DNA from: Sphingobium sp. TCM1
GTDB taxonomy: Bacteria > Pseudomonadota > Alphaproteobacteria > Sphingomonadales > Sphingomonadaceae
Assembly (NCBI RefSeq): GCF_001650725.1
Contig: NZ_LXVX01000039.1
Location: 435,131 to 499,130 of the forward strand
Reading direction: 5' to 3'
Length of the DNA: 64,000 bases
Numbering within the stretch: the stretch's first letter is position 1; each line of letters opens with the position of its first letter. The translations under genes were made by a program, and so were the position numbers. Shown here in pieces: positions 33,619 to 43,352 of this stretch. The notes beneath the pieces were generated by a model. That model was given only the letters and a program-made list of their open reading frames with translations. It made no database searches and was not told where the DNA came from.

Positions 33619-33818
33619 GGATGCCGCGCCACCTTCCGAGCAGATAGTCCCGCTTTTCTCGCACAATATCGAGAGCCCGTCGACTCTCCCGCCGATCGGC
33701 CCCGACGATCCGCACCACCTCCGCCTCGCCGTCCACGAACACATGGACGTGCTGGGGGGAGATGGTCGTCCGTGTAGATCATGACGCGAAGGCTGCCTTC
33801 GCGCAGGACCGTCGGCAT
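33611..33818 (-). pseudogene. DUF4160 protein gene with a single-base frameshift
   Basis: It starts MPTVLREGSLRVMIYTDDHL, the typical DUF4160 N-terminus, then leaves frame at a run of six C (plus-strand G 33754-33759). If one C is dropped the frame continues PQHVHVFVDGEAEVVRIV and [19 protein letters not shown], a proper DUF4160 end, and the stop falls at 33611, overlapping the DUF2442 start by 8 bp as in intact pairs. Corrected length is 68 aa. In the actual frame translation runs to 33606 with an unrelated tail. It is either a real frameshift, a sequencing error in the homopolymer, or a slippage site. Confidence 0.8.
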
Positions 33819-33824
33819 GTGTCC

Positions 33825-34631
33825 TTACTTGTCCAGCGCGATGTCGGGCGCGTCCTCGGCCTTCATCCCGATGACATTGTAGCCGGCATCGACATGGTGG
33901 ATTTCACCGGTGACGCCGCTGGCCAGATCGGACAGCAGGTAGAGGCCCGCGCCGCCGACATCCTCGATCGTCACGTTGCGGCGCAGCGGCGAGTTCAGTT
34001 CGTTCCACTTGAGGATATAGCGGAAATCGCCAATGCCGCTGGCGGCCAGTGTCTTGATCGGGCCGGCGGAAATGGCGTTGACGCGGATATTTTCAGGACC
34101 GAGGTCCATCGCCAGATATTTGACGCTGGTTTCCAGCGCTGCCTTGGCCACGCCCATCACATTATAATGGGGAATGACCTTTTCCGCGCCATAATAGCTG
34201 AGCGTCAGGATGCTGCCGCCATTGGGCATGAGTGCGCGGGCGCGCTTGGTGACGGCGACGAAGCTGTAGGCCGACACGTTCATGGTCAGCAGGAAATTGT
34301 CTAGGCTGGTGTCGACATAGAGGCCGCGCAGCTCATTCTTGTCGGAGAAGCCGATCGCGTGGACCACGAAGTCGAGGCCACCCCAGCGGCTTTCGATCTC
34401 GCCAAAGGCCGCGTCCAGCTTGTCCATGTCGGTGACGTCGCAGTCGATCAGGAAATCGGAGCCAACCTGTTCGGCCAACGGCTTCACCCGCTTCGCCAGC
34501 GCATCGCCCTGATAGGAAAATGCCAGTTCCGCACCCTGTTCATGCAGGGCCTTCGCGATGCCCCAGGCCAGCGACTTGTCGTTCGCCAGGCCCATGATGA
34601 GGCCGCGCTTTCCTGCCATCAAGCCGTTCAT
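33825..34631 (-). CDS. fabI: Enoyl-ACP reductase (NADH)
   Basis: Reduces the enoyl-ACP double bond in fatty-acid elongation; target of triclosan. It is 268 aa. Tyr156-x6-Lys163 is the catalytic pair and Tyr146 is present, at the same numbers as in E. coli FabI. The NAD-binding N-terminus is KRGLIMGLANDKSLAWGIAKAL. The ATG overlaps the yihY-like stop by 4 bp (ATGA). Confidence 0.97.
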   Translation of the reverse strand: MNGLMAGKRGLIMGLANDKSLAWGIAKALHEQGAELAFSYQGDALAKRVKPLAEQVGSDFLIDCDVTDMDKLDAAFGEIESRWGGLDFVVHAIGFSDKNELRGLYVDTSLDNFLLTMNVSAYSFVAVTKRARALMPNGGSILTLSYYGAEKVIPHYNVMGVAKAALETSVKYLAMDLGPENIRVNAISAGPIKTLAASGIGDFRYILKWNELNSPLRRNVTIEDVGGAGLYLLSDLASGVTGEIHHVDAGYNVIGMKAEDAPDIALDK

Positions 34632-35593
34632 ATCGTCGTTCCGTTCCCTTGGGTCGCCGACGCCTCGTCCAGTTCCTCTTCGGGAAATTCCGCCAGCGCC
34701 GCATTCAATTCCGCGCCAATTACCACGCCAAGCCCGACGAGAAAGAAAAAAATGAGCGTGATCATCACGCCCGCCAGACTGCCATAGGTGCGACCATAGC
34801 CGCCCAGCAGCGACAGGGTGGGCGGCAGCAGCATGGTCGTGCCGAACCACCAGAGCGATGTCGCCACCGCGCCGGGCCATTTGGGGAAGCGCCGATCCTT
34901 GTAGGCGGTCGGCGTCAGCGCCACGAACAGCGACCAGAGCGCCACGCAGGTGATCCCCATCGGCACCAGCCGGGCCGAAGCGACCCAGGCGATCGCCGTA
35001 TCGGCCCAAGGCAGTATCTGGTTGAGAAACTGGTCGATGCCGGTGATCGCGACCTGGAGCGAAAAGGCGAACATCACGGCGAAGACGCTGGCGAGCGTGA
35101 TGCCGATCGCGCCGAGCCGATAGTGCCAGAAGGATTTGGTGCTGCGGGTGCCATAGGCGCGCCGCAATATGTCACGGATCGTCTCGATCAGGCTGCCGAC
35201 GGTCCACAGGCCGACGAGCCCGCCGATCCAGAGCAGGGGGCCGGTCCGGGCGTTGAGGACGTCGCTGATCGGTTGCCGCACGACATCGGCCACGCCGCGC
35301 GGCACCGTGGTCAGAAAGGCGTTGACGGCCGCCACGCCGTCCTCCGTGCGGCCGAAGATGCTGGCCACCGCCGCCGCGACGATGAAGAAGGGGAACAGCG
35401 TCATCAGCGACAGATAGGCAAGGTTGCCCGCGTGGATGAAGCCGTCGCTATAGGCGCCGACGGCCACCCGCTTGACCACTTCGAACAGATGAGACCCCGG
35501 CCGGACGCGGTTCATGTGCCGATGGAAATGCGCCCGCGCCTGTTCCGCCATCTTGCGGCGGGCTTCGGGCGAATAGGGCGATGGCATCGGCAT
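34628..35593 (-). CDS. YihY/BrkB family inner-membrane protein
   Basis: A 321-aa membrane protein with six predicted helices. Family marks are [55 protein letters not shown] and the aromatic-rich [21 protein letters not shown]. Members were once called RNase BN and some are virulence-related; function is unknown. Lies between the dnaJ-like gene (14 bp) and fabI (4-bp overlap). Confidence 0.92.
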   Translation of the reverse strand: MPMPSPYSPEARRKMAEQARAHFHRHMNRVRPGSHLFEVVKRVAVGAYSDGFIHAGNLAYLSLMTLFPFFIVAAAVASIFGRTEDGVAAVNAFLTTVPRGVADVVRQPISDVLNARTGPLLWIGGLVGLWTVGSLIETIRDILRRAYGTRSTKSFWHYRLGAIGITLASVFAVMFAFSLQVAITGIDQFLNQILPWADTAIAWVASARLVPMGITCVALWSLFVALTPTAYKDRRFPKWPGAVATSLWWFGTTMLLPPTLSLLGGYGRTYGSLAGVMITLIFFFLVGLGVVIGAELNAALAEFPEEELDEASATQGNGTTI

Positions 35594-35607
35594 CCGCGCC
35601 TAACGCG

Positions 35608-36537
35608 TCAGACGCCCAGATGGGCGCGCACGGCGCGCTGGTCCTGCCAGCTTTCCACCAGCGCCCGGATCGCCGGATCGTCGGCGGGCACGTCGATCTG
35701 GAGCGTGACCAGCTGGTCGCCGCGATTGCCGTCCTTGCCGGTGAAGCCCCTGCCGCGCAGCCGCAGCGTCTTGCCGGAGGTCGCGCCAACCGGCACGCCC
35801 AGCATCACCGGGCCGTCGACCGTCGGTACCTTGACCTTCCCGCCCTTCACCGCCTCCCCCAGGGTGATGGGCAGGTCGAGCAGCACATTGTCGCCGTCGC
35901 GGGTGAAAAAGGGGTGCGGCTTCACATCGACGGTGACGATCGCATCGCCCGCGCCGCCCGGCCCGGCCTGCCCCTTGCCCGACAGGCGCATCTGCGTGCC
36001 GCTCTCGACTCCAGCGGGCAGCTTGAGGTCGATGGTCTTGCCGTCCTGCAGCGTGATACGCTGCGGCGCCAGCGTCGCCGCGTCGACGAACTGCACCGCC
36101 AGGCGATAATTGACGTTAGCGCCCTTCTGCGGCGGCGCCTGCCGGCCGAAACCGCCAAAGCCTCCGCCACCGCCGGCCCGCCGGCCCGCGCCGCCGAACA
36201 GCCCTTCGAATATGTCGCCGAAATCCGCGCCGCCCGCATCGAAACCGCCACCCTGCTGGCCGCGAAAGCCGCCGCCAGCGCCAGCGCCCCCGCTAAAGCC
36301 GAAGGGCGCGGTCGGATTGCCGTCGCCATCGATCTCGCCACGGTCGAAGCGCGCGCGCTTGTCCTTGTCCGACAGCAGGTCATAGGCGTTGGTGACGGCC
36401 GAGAATTTCTCGGCCGCCTTGGGATTGTCCTTGTTCCGGTCGGGGTGCAGCTCCTTGGCCAGCTTGCGGTAAGCGGACTTGATCTCCGCCTCGCTGGCGT
36501 TGCGGGCTATGCCCAGGGTGGAATAAGGATCAGCCAT
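35608..36537 (-). CDS. DnaJ-type chaperone (CbpA-like, no zinc finger)
   Basis: A 309-aa co-chaperone. The J domain occupies residues 1-70 with the His-Pro-Asp motif at 31-33 (KELHPDRN), followed by a Gly/Phe-rich stretch (75-135) and two C-terminal substrate-binding domains ([40 protein letters not shown]). The four CxxCxGxG repeats of DnaJ are absent, so it is a CbpA-type protein rather than the main DnaJ. First gene of the minus-strand operon leading to aroC. Confidence 0.93.
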   Translation of the reverse strand: MADPYSTLGIARNASEAEIKSAYRKLAKELHPDRNKDNPKAAEKFSAVTNAYDLLSDKDKRARFDRGEIDGDGNPTAPFGFSGGAGAGGGFRGQQGGGFDAGGADFGDIFEGLFGGAGRRAGGGGGFGGFGRQAPPQKGANVNYRLAVQFVDAATLAPQRITLQDGKTIDLKLPAGVESGTQMRLSGKGQAGPGGAGDAIVTVDVKPHPFFTRDGDNVLLDLPITLGEAVKGGKVKVPTVDGPVMLGVPVGATSGKTLRLRGRGFTGKDGNRGDQLVTLQIDVPADDPAIRALVESWQDQRAVRAHLGV

Positions 36538-36678
36538 TCTCTCTACCTGTTGCACAAAAGCATCACTTGTGGACTATGTGGACGATACGCGGCCGACATT
36601 CAAGAAGGGGATGGCGCGGCTGTCCATACCGGCTTGCCCGTATCGACACGCCGGGGACAGACCCGTAAAGACCGACAC

Positions 36679-37254
36679 ATGAACGATCCCTTCGCCCTTT
36701 TCGACGATTGGTACGCGCAGGCGCGCCAGTCCGAGCCCAACGACAGCAACGCGATGGCTCTGGCTACCGCGGACGCGCGCGGGCGGCCGTCGGTGCGCAT
36801 GGTGCTGCTCAAGGGCCATGGCCCCGACGGCTTCATCTTCTACACCAATTTCGAGGGGCGCAAGGCCGGCGAATTGCTGGAAAACCCCCATGCCGCGCTG
36901 CTCTTCCACTGGAAGTCGCTGCGTCGGCAGATCCGCGTCGAGGGGCCGGTCGGCCCGGTCGACGACGCCACCGCCGACGCCTATTTCGCCACCCGCAGCC
37001 GCGACAGCCAGCTGGGCGCCTGGGCGTCCGACCAATCCCGCCCGCTGCCCGATCGCCAGACCTTCATGGACCGTTTCGAGGCGGTCAGCGCCCGGTTCGA
37101 TGGCGGTCCGGTCCCGCGCCCGCCGCACTGGTCGGGCTTTCGCGTGACGCCCGAGCGGATCGAATATTGGCAGGATCGCGAACATCGGCTGCATGAGCGC
37201 CGCCTGTTCGAACGCACTGCCGACGGCTGGCGCGAAGGGCTGCTCTATCCCTGA
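36679..37254 (+). CDS. pdxH: Pyridoxamine/pyridoxine 5'-phosphate oxidase
   Basis: FMN enzyme that makes pyridoxal phosphate, 191 aa. Typical stretches are [61 protein letters not shown] and the C-terminal [33 protein letters not shown]. It starts at ATG 36679; the frame upstream is a shadow of the divergent dnaJ-like gene. The ribosome-binding site is weak. Confidence 0.96.
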   Translation: MNDPFALFDDWYAQARQSEPNDSNAMALATADARGRPSVRMVLLKGHGPDGFIFYTNFEGRKAGELLENPHAALLFHWKSLRRQIRVEGPVGPVDDATADAYFATRSRDSQLGAWASDQSRPLPDRQTFMDRFEAVSARFDGGPVPRPPHWSGFRVTPERIEYWQDREHRLHERRLFERTADGWREGLLYP

Positions 37255-37379
37255 CCCTGATCCAGACATTTGCCGTTAACACCGGGACGGAGCGAAAAGC
37301 GGGGGGCGGAAAGACCGCACTGCTTCGTCTTCTCCCATGCGACTGGACGCGCGCCGATTGCGGGCTTCCCAAGCGCCTG

Positions 37380-37407
37380 TTAGGTGTCGGCCTGACAGAT
37401 GTACAAT
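37380..37407 (+). promoter_or_regulatory. Possible sigma-70 promoter before the first dicarboxylate symporter
   Basis: TACAAT (37402-37407) with TTAGGT 16 bp upstream, 39 bp before the start codon. The -10 is good, the -35 weak. Confidence 0.3.
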
Positions 37408-37445
37408 ATGCGGGGGCGCGTGCAGACGCGACCTAGAGGGATTTG

Positions 37446-38777
37446 ATGCGAAACAGACTGACGGCCTTCATCCTCATCGGCATGGTCCTGGGGGTGTTCA
37501 CGGGCTTCGTGGCCAATCTCTGGGTCGGCGGCGACGAAACGCTGGCGAAGGATGTAGCGGGCTATTTCCACCTTCTGGCCGACATCTTCCTGCACCTGAT
37601 CAAGATGATTATCGCGCCGCTGGTCTTTTCCACGCTGGTCGCGGGCATCGCCCATATGGGCGACAGCGCGGCGCTGGGGCGGATCGGCGGGCGGGCACTG
37701 GCCTGGTTCATCATCGCCAGCCTGATCTCGCTGACGCTGGGCCTGATCTTCGTCAATTTCTTCGCGCCGGGCGACGGCCTCAACCTCGTCCGCTCCGGCG
37801 GAGAGTCGGGCGTCAATACCGAGGCGCTCAACTTCCGCGACTTCATCCTGCACGTCTTCCCCACCTCGATGGTGGGCGCGATGGCGGAAAATTCGATCCT
37901 CCAGATCGTCGTCTTCTCGCTGTTCGTCGGCGTCGCGCTGACCGCCATAGGCGACAAGGGCAAGCCGATCGTGACGGTGATCGAGGCGATGGTCGAGCTG
38001 ATGCTGCAGGTGACGGGCTATGTCATGCGCGTCGCGCCCTTCGCGGTGTTCGGCGCCCTCGCCTCGTCGGTGACGGTCCAGGGGCTGGGGGTACTCAAGA
38101 CCTATGGCGAGCTGGTGGGCGAATTCTATATCGCGCTGATCTGCCTGTGGGTGCTGCTGGTCGCGGCCGGTTCCATCTTCCTGGGCAAACGGATGGTGAC
38201 GCTGATCCGCTATGTCCGCGAGCCGCTGCTGATCGCCTTCTCGACCGCCTCGTCCGAGGCCGCCTATCCCAAGATGCTGGAACAGCTCGACCGGTTCGGC
38301 GTGCCGCGGCGCATCTACAGCTTCGTGCTGCCGCTGGGCTACAGCTTCAACCTGGACGGGTCGATGATGTACGCGACCTTCGCGACCATCTTCATCGCCC
38401 AGGCCTATGGCATCGACCTGCCGATCGCGACGCAGATCACCATCCTGCTGGTGCTGATGGTGACCAGCAAGGGCATCGCCGCCGTACCGCGCGCATCGCT
38501 GGTCGTGGTCGCAGCGACGCTCGGCCAGTTCGACCTGCCGGTCGAAGGCGTGGCCTTCATCCTCGCCGTCGACCATTTCATGGACATGGGCCGCACCGCC
38601 ACGAACGTTCTGGGCAACGCCATCGCCACCTCCGTCATCACCAAGTGGGAAGGGATGCTGGAGGTCGAGGAGCCGATCGACGTGCCCCATCCCAAGGCGC
38701 CCGCCCACACGCCCTCCCATGGTCGCGCGGGACTGGAGCTGGCCTCCGACATGGTGGACGACGACCGGAAGGGGTGA
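37446..38777 (+). CDS. Dicarboxylate/amino acid:cation symporter (DAACS family)
   Basis: Na+ or H+ symporter of the GltP/DctA family, 443 aa, eight helices and two re-entrant loops. The serine-rich loop AFSTASSEAAYPKMLEQL, the NMDGT-like loop SFNLDGSMMYATFATIFIAQAYG, and the substrate-binding DHFMDMGRTATNVLGNAIAT are all present. ATG 37446 follows AGAGGGA with a 5-bp gap. The substrate is likely a C4-dicarboxylate or glutamate. Confidence 0.94.
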   Translation: MRNRLTAFILIGMVLGVFTGFVANLWVGGDETLAKDVAGYFHLLADIFLHLIKMIIAPLVFSTLVAGIAHMGDSAALGRIGGRALAWFIIASLISLTLGLIFVNFFAPGDGLNLVRSGGESGVNTEALNFRDFILHVFPTSMVGAMAENSILQIVVFSLFVGVALTAIGDKGKPIVTVIEAMVELMLQVTGYVMRVAPFAVFGALASSVTVQGLGVLKTYGELVGEFYIALICLWVLLVAAGSIFLGKRMVTLIRYVREPLLIAFSTASSEAAYPKMLEQLDRFGVPRRIYSFVLPLGYSFNLDGSMMYATFATIFIAQAYGIDLPIATQITILLVLMVTSKGIAAVPRASLVVVAATLGQFDLPVEGVAFILAVDHFMDMGRTATNVLGNAIATSVITKWEGMLEVEEPIDVPHPKAPAHTPSHGRAGLELASDMVDDDRKG

Positions 38778-38812
38778 CACTCCTGCCCCGGTTCGGACGG
38801 CCTATAGGCTGA

Positions 38813-39697
38813 TTACCACAACACTCCGCGCACGGGCTTCACCGGCTCAGGCGCGGGGTCGCCGATCGACTGGAGCAGGTCGATCTCGATCGTCCGGCAC
38901 ATGGCGGTCAGCGGCACGTCATGCACGCTGTTGTCGAAGGGATCGGTGAGGTCGTCGCCGATCCGCAGCACCGCCAGGAACATCAGCCCCGCCACCGTCG
39001 ATCCCAGCGGCGTCGCGAAACCCAGCGACTCGACAAGCCCGATGGGCAGCAGGATGCAGAACATGTGGGTGAACACGGTCGGCAGAAAGCGGTATTGAAA
39101 AGGCAGCGGCGTGTTCTTCAGCCGCTCCATGCCACCCTGCGCATTGGCGATGTCGACCAGCACCGCCTCCATCTGCGTCTGCTGGATGGTGTCGAGCCAG
39201 CCTTCGCGCCGGGCGATGTCGATCCGGCGCCCGGTGCTGTCGAGCAGCCCGTTGGCGGGATTGGCGCGGGCCAGCGCCTTGCCCCTGTCCTCCTCGCGCA
39301 GGAAGAGCGTGACCTCCTCGCCGATCGGCTGGCGGCGGAGCTGGCAGCGCAGCGCGTTCACATAGGCGATCTGGCGCTTGACGATCTCGCGCTTCAGGTC
39401 GCGCGCCTCCGGGTCCGGCAGAAAGTTGCGGGTGGCGCGCGACAGGCTGCGCGAGGCGTTGATCATCGCGCCCCACAGCACCCGCCCCTCCCACCAGCGC
39501 TGATAGGCGCTGTTCGACCGGAAACCCAGGAACAATGCCAGCGCCGACCCGAAGATGGTGAGTGGCAATTCGGGCGCCTTGAAGGGCAACACATAATAAG
39601 TGATCGTGACGGCGCAGTCCCAGACGAATAGTACCGTCAGCGGCTTCCACACTTCGGCCGCGATCCGGCGGATGCTGGGAACGGGATCGACGATCAT
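38813..39697 (-). CDS. Bestrophin-like ion channel protein (UPF0187)
   Basis: A 294-aa membrane protein of the bestrophin family. FRSNSAYQRWWEGRVLWGAMINASRSLSR is the family hallmark, together with GLVESLGFATPLGSTVAGLMFLAVLRIGDDLTDPFDN, whose acidic cluster corresponds to the calcium-clasp region of bestrophins. Prokaryotic members conduct cations. It is encoded on the opposite strand between two dicarboxylate symporter genes. Confidence 0.93.
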   Translation of the reverse strand: MIVDPVPSIRRIAAEVWKPLTVLFVWDCAVTITYYVLPFKAPELPLTIFGSALALFLGFRSNSAYQRWWEGRVLWGAMINASRSLSRATRNFLPDPEARDLKREIVKRQIAYVNALRCQLRRQPIGEEVTLFLREEDRGKALARANPANGLLDSTGRRIDIARREGWLDTIQQTQMEAVLVDIANAQGGMERLKNTPLPFQYRFLPTVFTHMFCILLPIGLVESLGFATPLGSTVAGLMFLAVLRIGDDLTDPFDNSVHDVPLTAMCRTIEIDLLQSIGDPAPEPVKPVRGVLW

Positions 39698-39836
39698 GCA
39701 GGTCTCCGATGAATGGACCGCCCCAACGCGAGAGGCGCGCAAAGGCTCCCTTGATGCTATAGCGAAACGATCGGCGCGGCCATGTGCAACTGGCGGCGTC
39801 CTGGCTCGTTGAGCCATGGTTGAGCGGGAGAAGGTC

Positions 39837-41150
39837 ATGACCGGCGTCGCGCCCGAAATCGAAGCGAAGAAGTCGGGCCTGTCGCTGCAATGGCAGATGC
39901 TGGTCGGCTTCCTCGTGGGGCTGCTCCTTGGCCTGGCCGTTTATGTGACCGCCCCGGATGCGCGATGGGTCGACGCCATCACCACCTATGTGACCGGCCC
40001 GGTCGGCCAGCTTTTCCTGCGCCTGCTCTTCATGCTGGTCATTCCGCTGCTCGTGTCGGCGCTGATCGTCGGCATCGCCGAGATGGGCGAACTGCGATCC
40101 CTGCGGCGCGTGGGGATCCGCACGCTCGTCTACACGCTGATCGTGTCGGGCATCGCGGTGGCGCTGAGCCTCACCCTCGTCAACCTGCTCCAGCCGGGGG
40201 TGGGGATCGACCCGGCGCAGGCACGCGCGATGCTGGCCGAGGCAGGACCGGGCGCCCAGGCCATATTGGATCGCGGCGGCGACACGCCCACCGGGATGCA
40301 GGCGCTGATCGCCATCGTGCCCGACAATGTCGTCAGTGCGATGGCCGACAACGACATATTGGCGGTAATGGTCTTCGCTCTGTTCTTCGGCATCGGCCTG
40401 CTGCTGGTCCAGACCGATCGGTCCAGGCTGCTGCTGACCGCCATGGAGGGGATGTTCGAAGTGACGATGCGCCTGATCGGCATCGTCATCCGCCTGGCCC
40501 CGGTCGCCATCGCCTGCTTCATGTTCAACCTGGCGGCGCAGTTCGGCTGGGACTTGCTGATCCGCCTGTCCGCCTATGTCGGCGTCGTGCTGCTGGCGCT
40601 GGCGATCCAGATGTTCGGCGTCTTCTCGCTCCTGCTGCTGGTCTTCGCGCGCCGATCGCCGCTGCGCTTCTTCGCGGCGGTGCAGGAGGCGACGGTGATG
40701 GCCTTCGCCACCGCTTCGTCCAACGCCACCCTGCCCACCGCGCTTCGCGTGGCGGAGGACAATCTCCATCTGCCCCGTCGCATCGCGCGCTTCGTGCTCA
40801 CCATCGGCGCCACCGCCAACCAGAATGGCACGGCGATGTTCGAAGGGATCACGGTGATCTTCCTGGCGCAATTTTTCGGCATCGACCTCAGCCTGACGCA
40901 GCAACTGATGGTGATGCTGGTCTGCATCCTGGGCGGGGTCGGCACGGCCGGGGTTCCGGCCGGATCGCTGCCGGTCGTGGCCATGATCCTGGGTATGGTC
41001 GGCATCCCGCCCGCCGGAATCGGCCTGGTGCTGGGCGTCGACCGGTTCCTCGACATGTGTCGCACGTCGCTCAACGTGACCGGCGACCTGGTGGCCGCCA
41101 CCGTGATCTCGGCGGGCGAAGAGGATGGACGGGAGACGGCGCGGGCATGA
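39837..41150 (+). CDS. Second dicarboxylate/amino acid:cation symporter
   Basis: A 437-aa DAACS symporter, related to but clearly distinct from the one at 37446. It has the serine-rich TASSNATLPTALRVAEDNLHLP, the loop GATANQNGTAMFEGITVIFLAQFFG, and GVDRFLDMCRTSLNVTGDLVAATVI. The ribosome-binding site GGGAGAAGG supports ATG 39837 over the in-frame ATG at 39816. Its stop overlaps the next gene by 4 bp. Confidence 0.92.
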   Translation: MTGVAPEIEAKKSGLSLQWQMLVGFLVGLLLGLAVYVTAPDARWVDAITTYVTGPVGQLFLRLLFMLVIPLLVSALIVGIAEMGELRSLRRVGIRTLVYTLIVSGIAVALSLTLVNLLQPGVGIDPAQARAMLAEAGPGAQAILDRGGDTPTGMQALIAIVPDNVVSAMADNDILAVMVFALFFGIGLLLVQTDRSRLLLTAMEGMFEVTMRLIGIVIRLAPVAIACFMFNLAAQFGWDLLIRLSAYVGVVLLALAIQMFGVFSLLLLVFARRSPLRFFAAVQEATVMAFATASSNATLPTALRVAEDNLHLPRRIARFVLTIGATANQNGTAMFEGITVIFLAQFFGIDLSLTQQLMVMLVCILGGVGTAGVPAGSLPVVAMILGMVGIPPAGIGLVLGVDRFLDMCRTSLNVTGDLVAATVISAGEEDGRETARA

Positions 41151-41743
41151 TGGCGCGGTTCGGGGCGGCGCTGGTCGCGCTGGCGGCCGTGGCGGGGCTG
41201 GGGGTCCAGTTCCAGGCGACCTTTGCCCAGACCGGGTCGGTGGCCGGGACGCTGTGGATATTGTTGCGTTTCTTCACGGTGCTGACCAATGTCGCGGTCG
41301 CGATGACCTTCACCGCCATCGCGTTCGACCGCAGGGTCGCGCCCCGGTTGCTCGGCGGCGTCCTGCTGGCGATATTGCTGGTGGGCGTGATCTATGGCCT
41401 GCTGCTGCGCGGGCTTCTGTCGTTGAGCGGCGGCGCGCTGCTGGCCGATATGCTGCTGCACAAGGTGACGCCGCTGCTCGCGCCGCTCTGGTGGCTGACA
41501 TGCGCCCGCAAGGGGATGCTGGGCTGGCGCGATCCCTGGATCTGGGCGCTCTTTCCCGCCGCCTATCTGCCCTACGCCCTGCTCCGCGGGGCGATGGAAG
41601 GACGATATGCCTATCCCTTCCTCGACGTGACGAAGCTCGGCATCGGGCAGGTCGCGCTCAATGCCCTGCTGATCGCCGCCGGATTCCTGCTCGCCGGCCA
41701 TGCGCTGGTCTGGATCGACCAGCGCATGGGGCATCGGCGTTAG
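41147..41743 (+). CDS. Pr6Pr-family membrane protein
   Basis: A 198-aa protein with six predicted membrane helices of the Pr6Pr family, marked by LRFFTVLTNVAVAMTFTAIAF, LLHKVTPLLAPLWWLT and PYALLRGAMEGRYAYPFLD. Function unknown. ATG 41147 overlaps the symporter stop (ATGA), so the two are translationally coupled. The 3' end overlaps the 60-aa gene on the other strand by 4 bp. Confidence 0.88.
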   Translation: MMARFGAALVALAAVAGLGVQFQATFAQTGSVAGTLWILLRFFTVLTNVAVAMTFTAIAFDRRVAPRLLGGVLLAILLVGVIYGLLLRGLLSLSGGALLADMLLHKVTPLLAPLWWLTCARKGMLGWRDPWIWALFPAAYLPYALLRGAMEGRYAYPFLDVTKLGIGQVALNALLIAAGFLLAGHALVWIDQRMGHRR

Positions 41744-41922
41744 CGCAATTTCGCGATCGACAGCCCGTCCTGCTTGGCACGGGTCTTGACCGATTCCTCG
41801 CTGCGGGTGAGCGCCTTGGCGATGGCCTTGAGCGCCATGCCCTTCTTTGCCAGCGTGTGCAGCTTCTGGATCTCGTCCTGGGTCCAGGGCTGCTTGTGGC
41901 GCTCGAAACGCTCTCCCGCCAT
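41740..41922 (-). CDS. Small Myb/HTH-like protein (60 aa)
   Basis: Short basic protein: PWTQDEIQKLHTLAKKGMALKAIAKALTRSEESVKTRAKQ. A W-x-x-x-E...I-A-x-x-L-x-R...V-x-x-R pattern matches a SANT/Myb-like helix-turn-helix, so DNA binding is likely. It follows purA by 5 bp on the same strand and probably shares its transcript. It is a recurrent small alphaproteobacterial type without known function. Confidence 0.75.
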   Translation of the reverse strand: MAGERFERHKQPWTQDEIQKLHTLAKKGMALKAIAKALTRSEESVKTRAKQDGLSIAKLR

Positions 41923-41927
41923 GGCGG

Positions 41928-43217
41928 TCAGTCCGCGAACGGATCGCGGACGAGGATGGTATCGTCGCGCTCGGGGCTGGTGGAGACGAGCGTGACCGGG
42001 CAGCCGATCAGCTCCTCGATACGACGGATATATTTGATCGCCTGCGCCGGAAGATCGGCCCAGCTGCGCGCGCCGGCGGTGGTGTCCTGCCAGCCTTCGA
42101 TATCCTCGTAGATCGGCTCCGCCTTCGCCTGGTCCTGCGCATGGGCGGGCAGATAGTCGAACCTCTGGTCGCCGATCTGGTAGCCGACGCAGATTTTGAG
42201 CATGTCGAACCCGTCCAGCACGTCCAACTTGGTCAGCGCGATGCCGGTGACGCCCGACACGGCGACCGACTGGCGCACCAGCACGGCGTCGAACCAGCCG
42301 CAGCGACGCTTGCGGCCGGTGACGGTGCCGAATTCATGACCCCGCTCGCCCAGCCGCTGGCCGACGTCATTTTCCTGTTCGGTCGGGAACGGGCCGGAGC
42401 CGACGCGGGTGGTGTAGGCCTTGACGATGCCCAGTACGAAACCGGCGCCATTGGGACCAAGGCCAGTGCCGCTCGCCGCCGTGCCCGCCACCGTGTTGGA
42501 CGAGGTGACGAAGGGATAGGTGCCATGATCGATGTCGAGCAGCGTGCCCTGCGCGCCCTCGAACAGGATGCGCTTGCCGTCCGCCTTCGCCTTGTTGAGC
42601 GTCAGCCAGACCGGCTTGACGAAAGGCAGGATGAAGTCGGCAATCTCCGTCAGTTCGGCGATCAGCGCGGCGCGATCGATCGGCGCCTCGCCGAACCCGG
42701 CGCGCAGCGCGTCATGATGCGCGGTCAGCCGGTCGATCTGCGGGCCAAGGTCGTCGAGATGGGCGAGGTCGCAGACGCGGATGGCGCGGCGGCCGACCTT
42801 GTCCTCATAGGCCGGACCGATGCCGCGACGAGTGGTGCCGATCTTGCCGGCGCCGCTCGCATCCTCGCGCAGGCCATCGAGGTCGCGGTGGAAGGGCAGG
42901 ATCAACGGGCAGGTTTCGGCGATCTGGAGATTGCCGGGATTGATCTCGACCCCCTGTCCCTTGAGCTTGGCGACCTCATCGCGGAAGTGCCAGGGATCAA
43001 GCACCACGCCATTGCCGATCACGCTGAGCGTGCCACGCACGATGCCCGAAGGGAGCAGCGAGAGCTTGTAGACCTTCTCGCCCACGACCAGCGTGTGGCC
43101 GGCATTATGGCCGCCCTGGAAACGGGCGACGACATCGGCGCGCTCCGACAGCCAGTCGACGATCTTGCCCTTGCCTTCGTCGCCCCACTGGGCGCCGATC
43201 ACGGTCACATTTGCCAC
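41928..43217 (-). CDS. purA: Adenylosuccinate synthetase
   Basis: Couples GTP hydrolysis to IMP plus aspartate in AMP synthesis, 429 aa. [18 protein letters not shown] with catalytic Asp and the [11 protein letters not shown] histidine loop open the protein; [37 protein letters not shown] and [12 protein letters not shown] follow. GTG 43217 is the start, supported by GGAGGA 8 bp upstream; no in-frame ATG fits the family N terminus. Lies downstream of hisZ. Confidence 0.97.
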   Translation of the reverse strand: MANVTVIGAQWGDEGKGKIVDWLSERADVVARFQGGHNAGHTLVVGEKVYKLSLLPSGIVRGTLSVIGNGVVLDPWHFRDEVAKLKGQGVEINPGNLQIAETCPLILPFHRDLDGLREDASGAGKIGTTRRGIGPAYEDKVGRRAIRVCDLAHLDDLGPQIDRLTAHHDALRAGFGEAPIDRAALIAELTEIADFILPFVKPVWLTLNKAKADGKRILFEGAQGTLLDIDHGTYPFVTSSNTVAGTAASGTGLGPNGAGFVLGIVKAYTTRVGSGPFPTEQENDVGQRLGERGHEFGTVTGRKRRCGWFDAVLVRQSVAVSGVTGIALTKLDVLDGFDMLKICVGYQIGDQRFDYLPAHAQDQAKAEPIYEDIEGWQDTTAGARSWADLPAQAIKYIRRIEELIGCPVTLVSTSPERDDTILVRDPFAD

Positions 43218-43352
43218 AGATACAGTCCTCCGCCCGCCGCGCGGACCGGCCATGTCCTTCGACGGGACTCGACATGCCGGTGGGATCAAATGGGCGCGCA
43301 CTGCGCCCTGTTGCGGGCCGCGCGTTAGCCGCGCTGCCCCGGTGAAGTCAAG

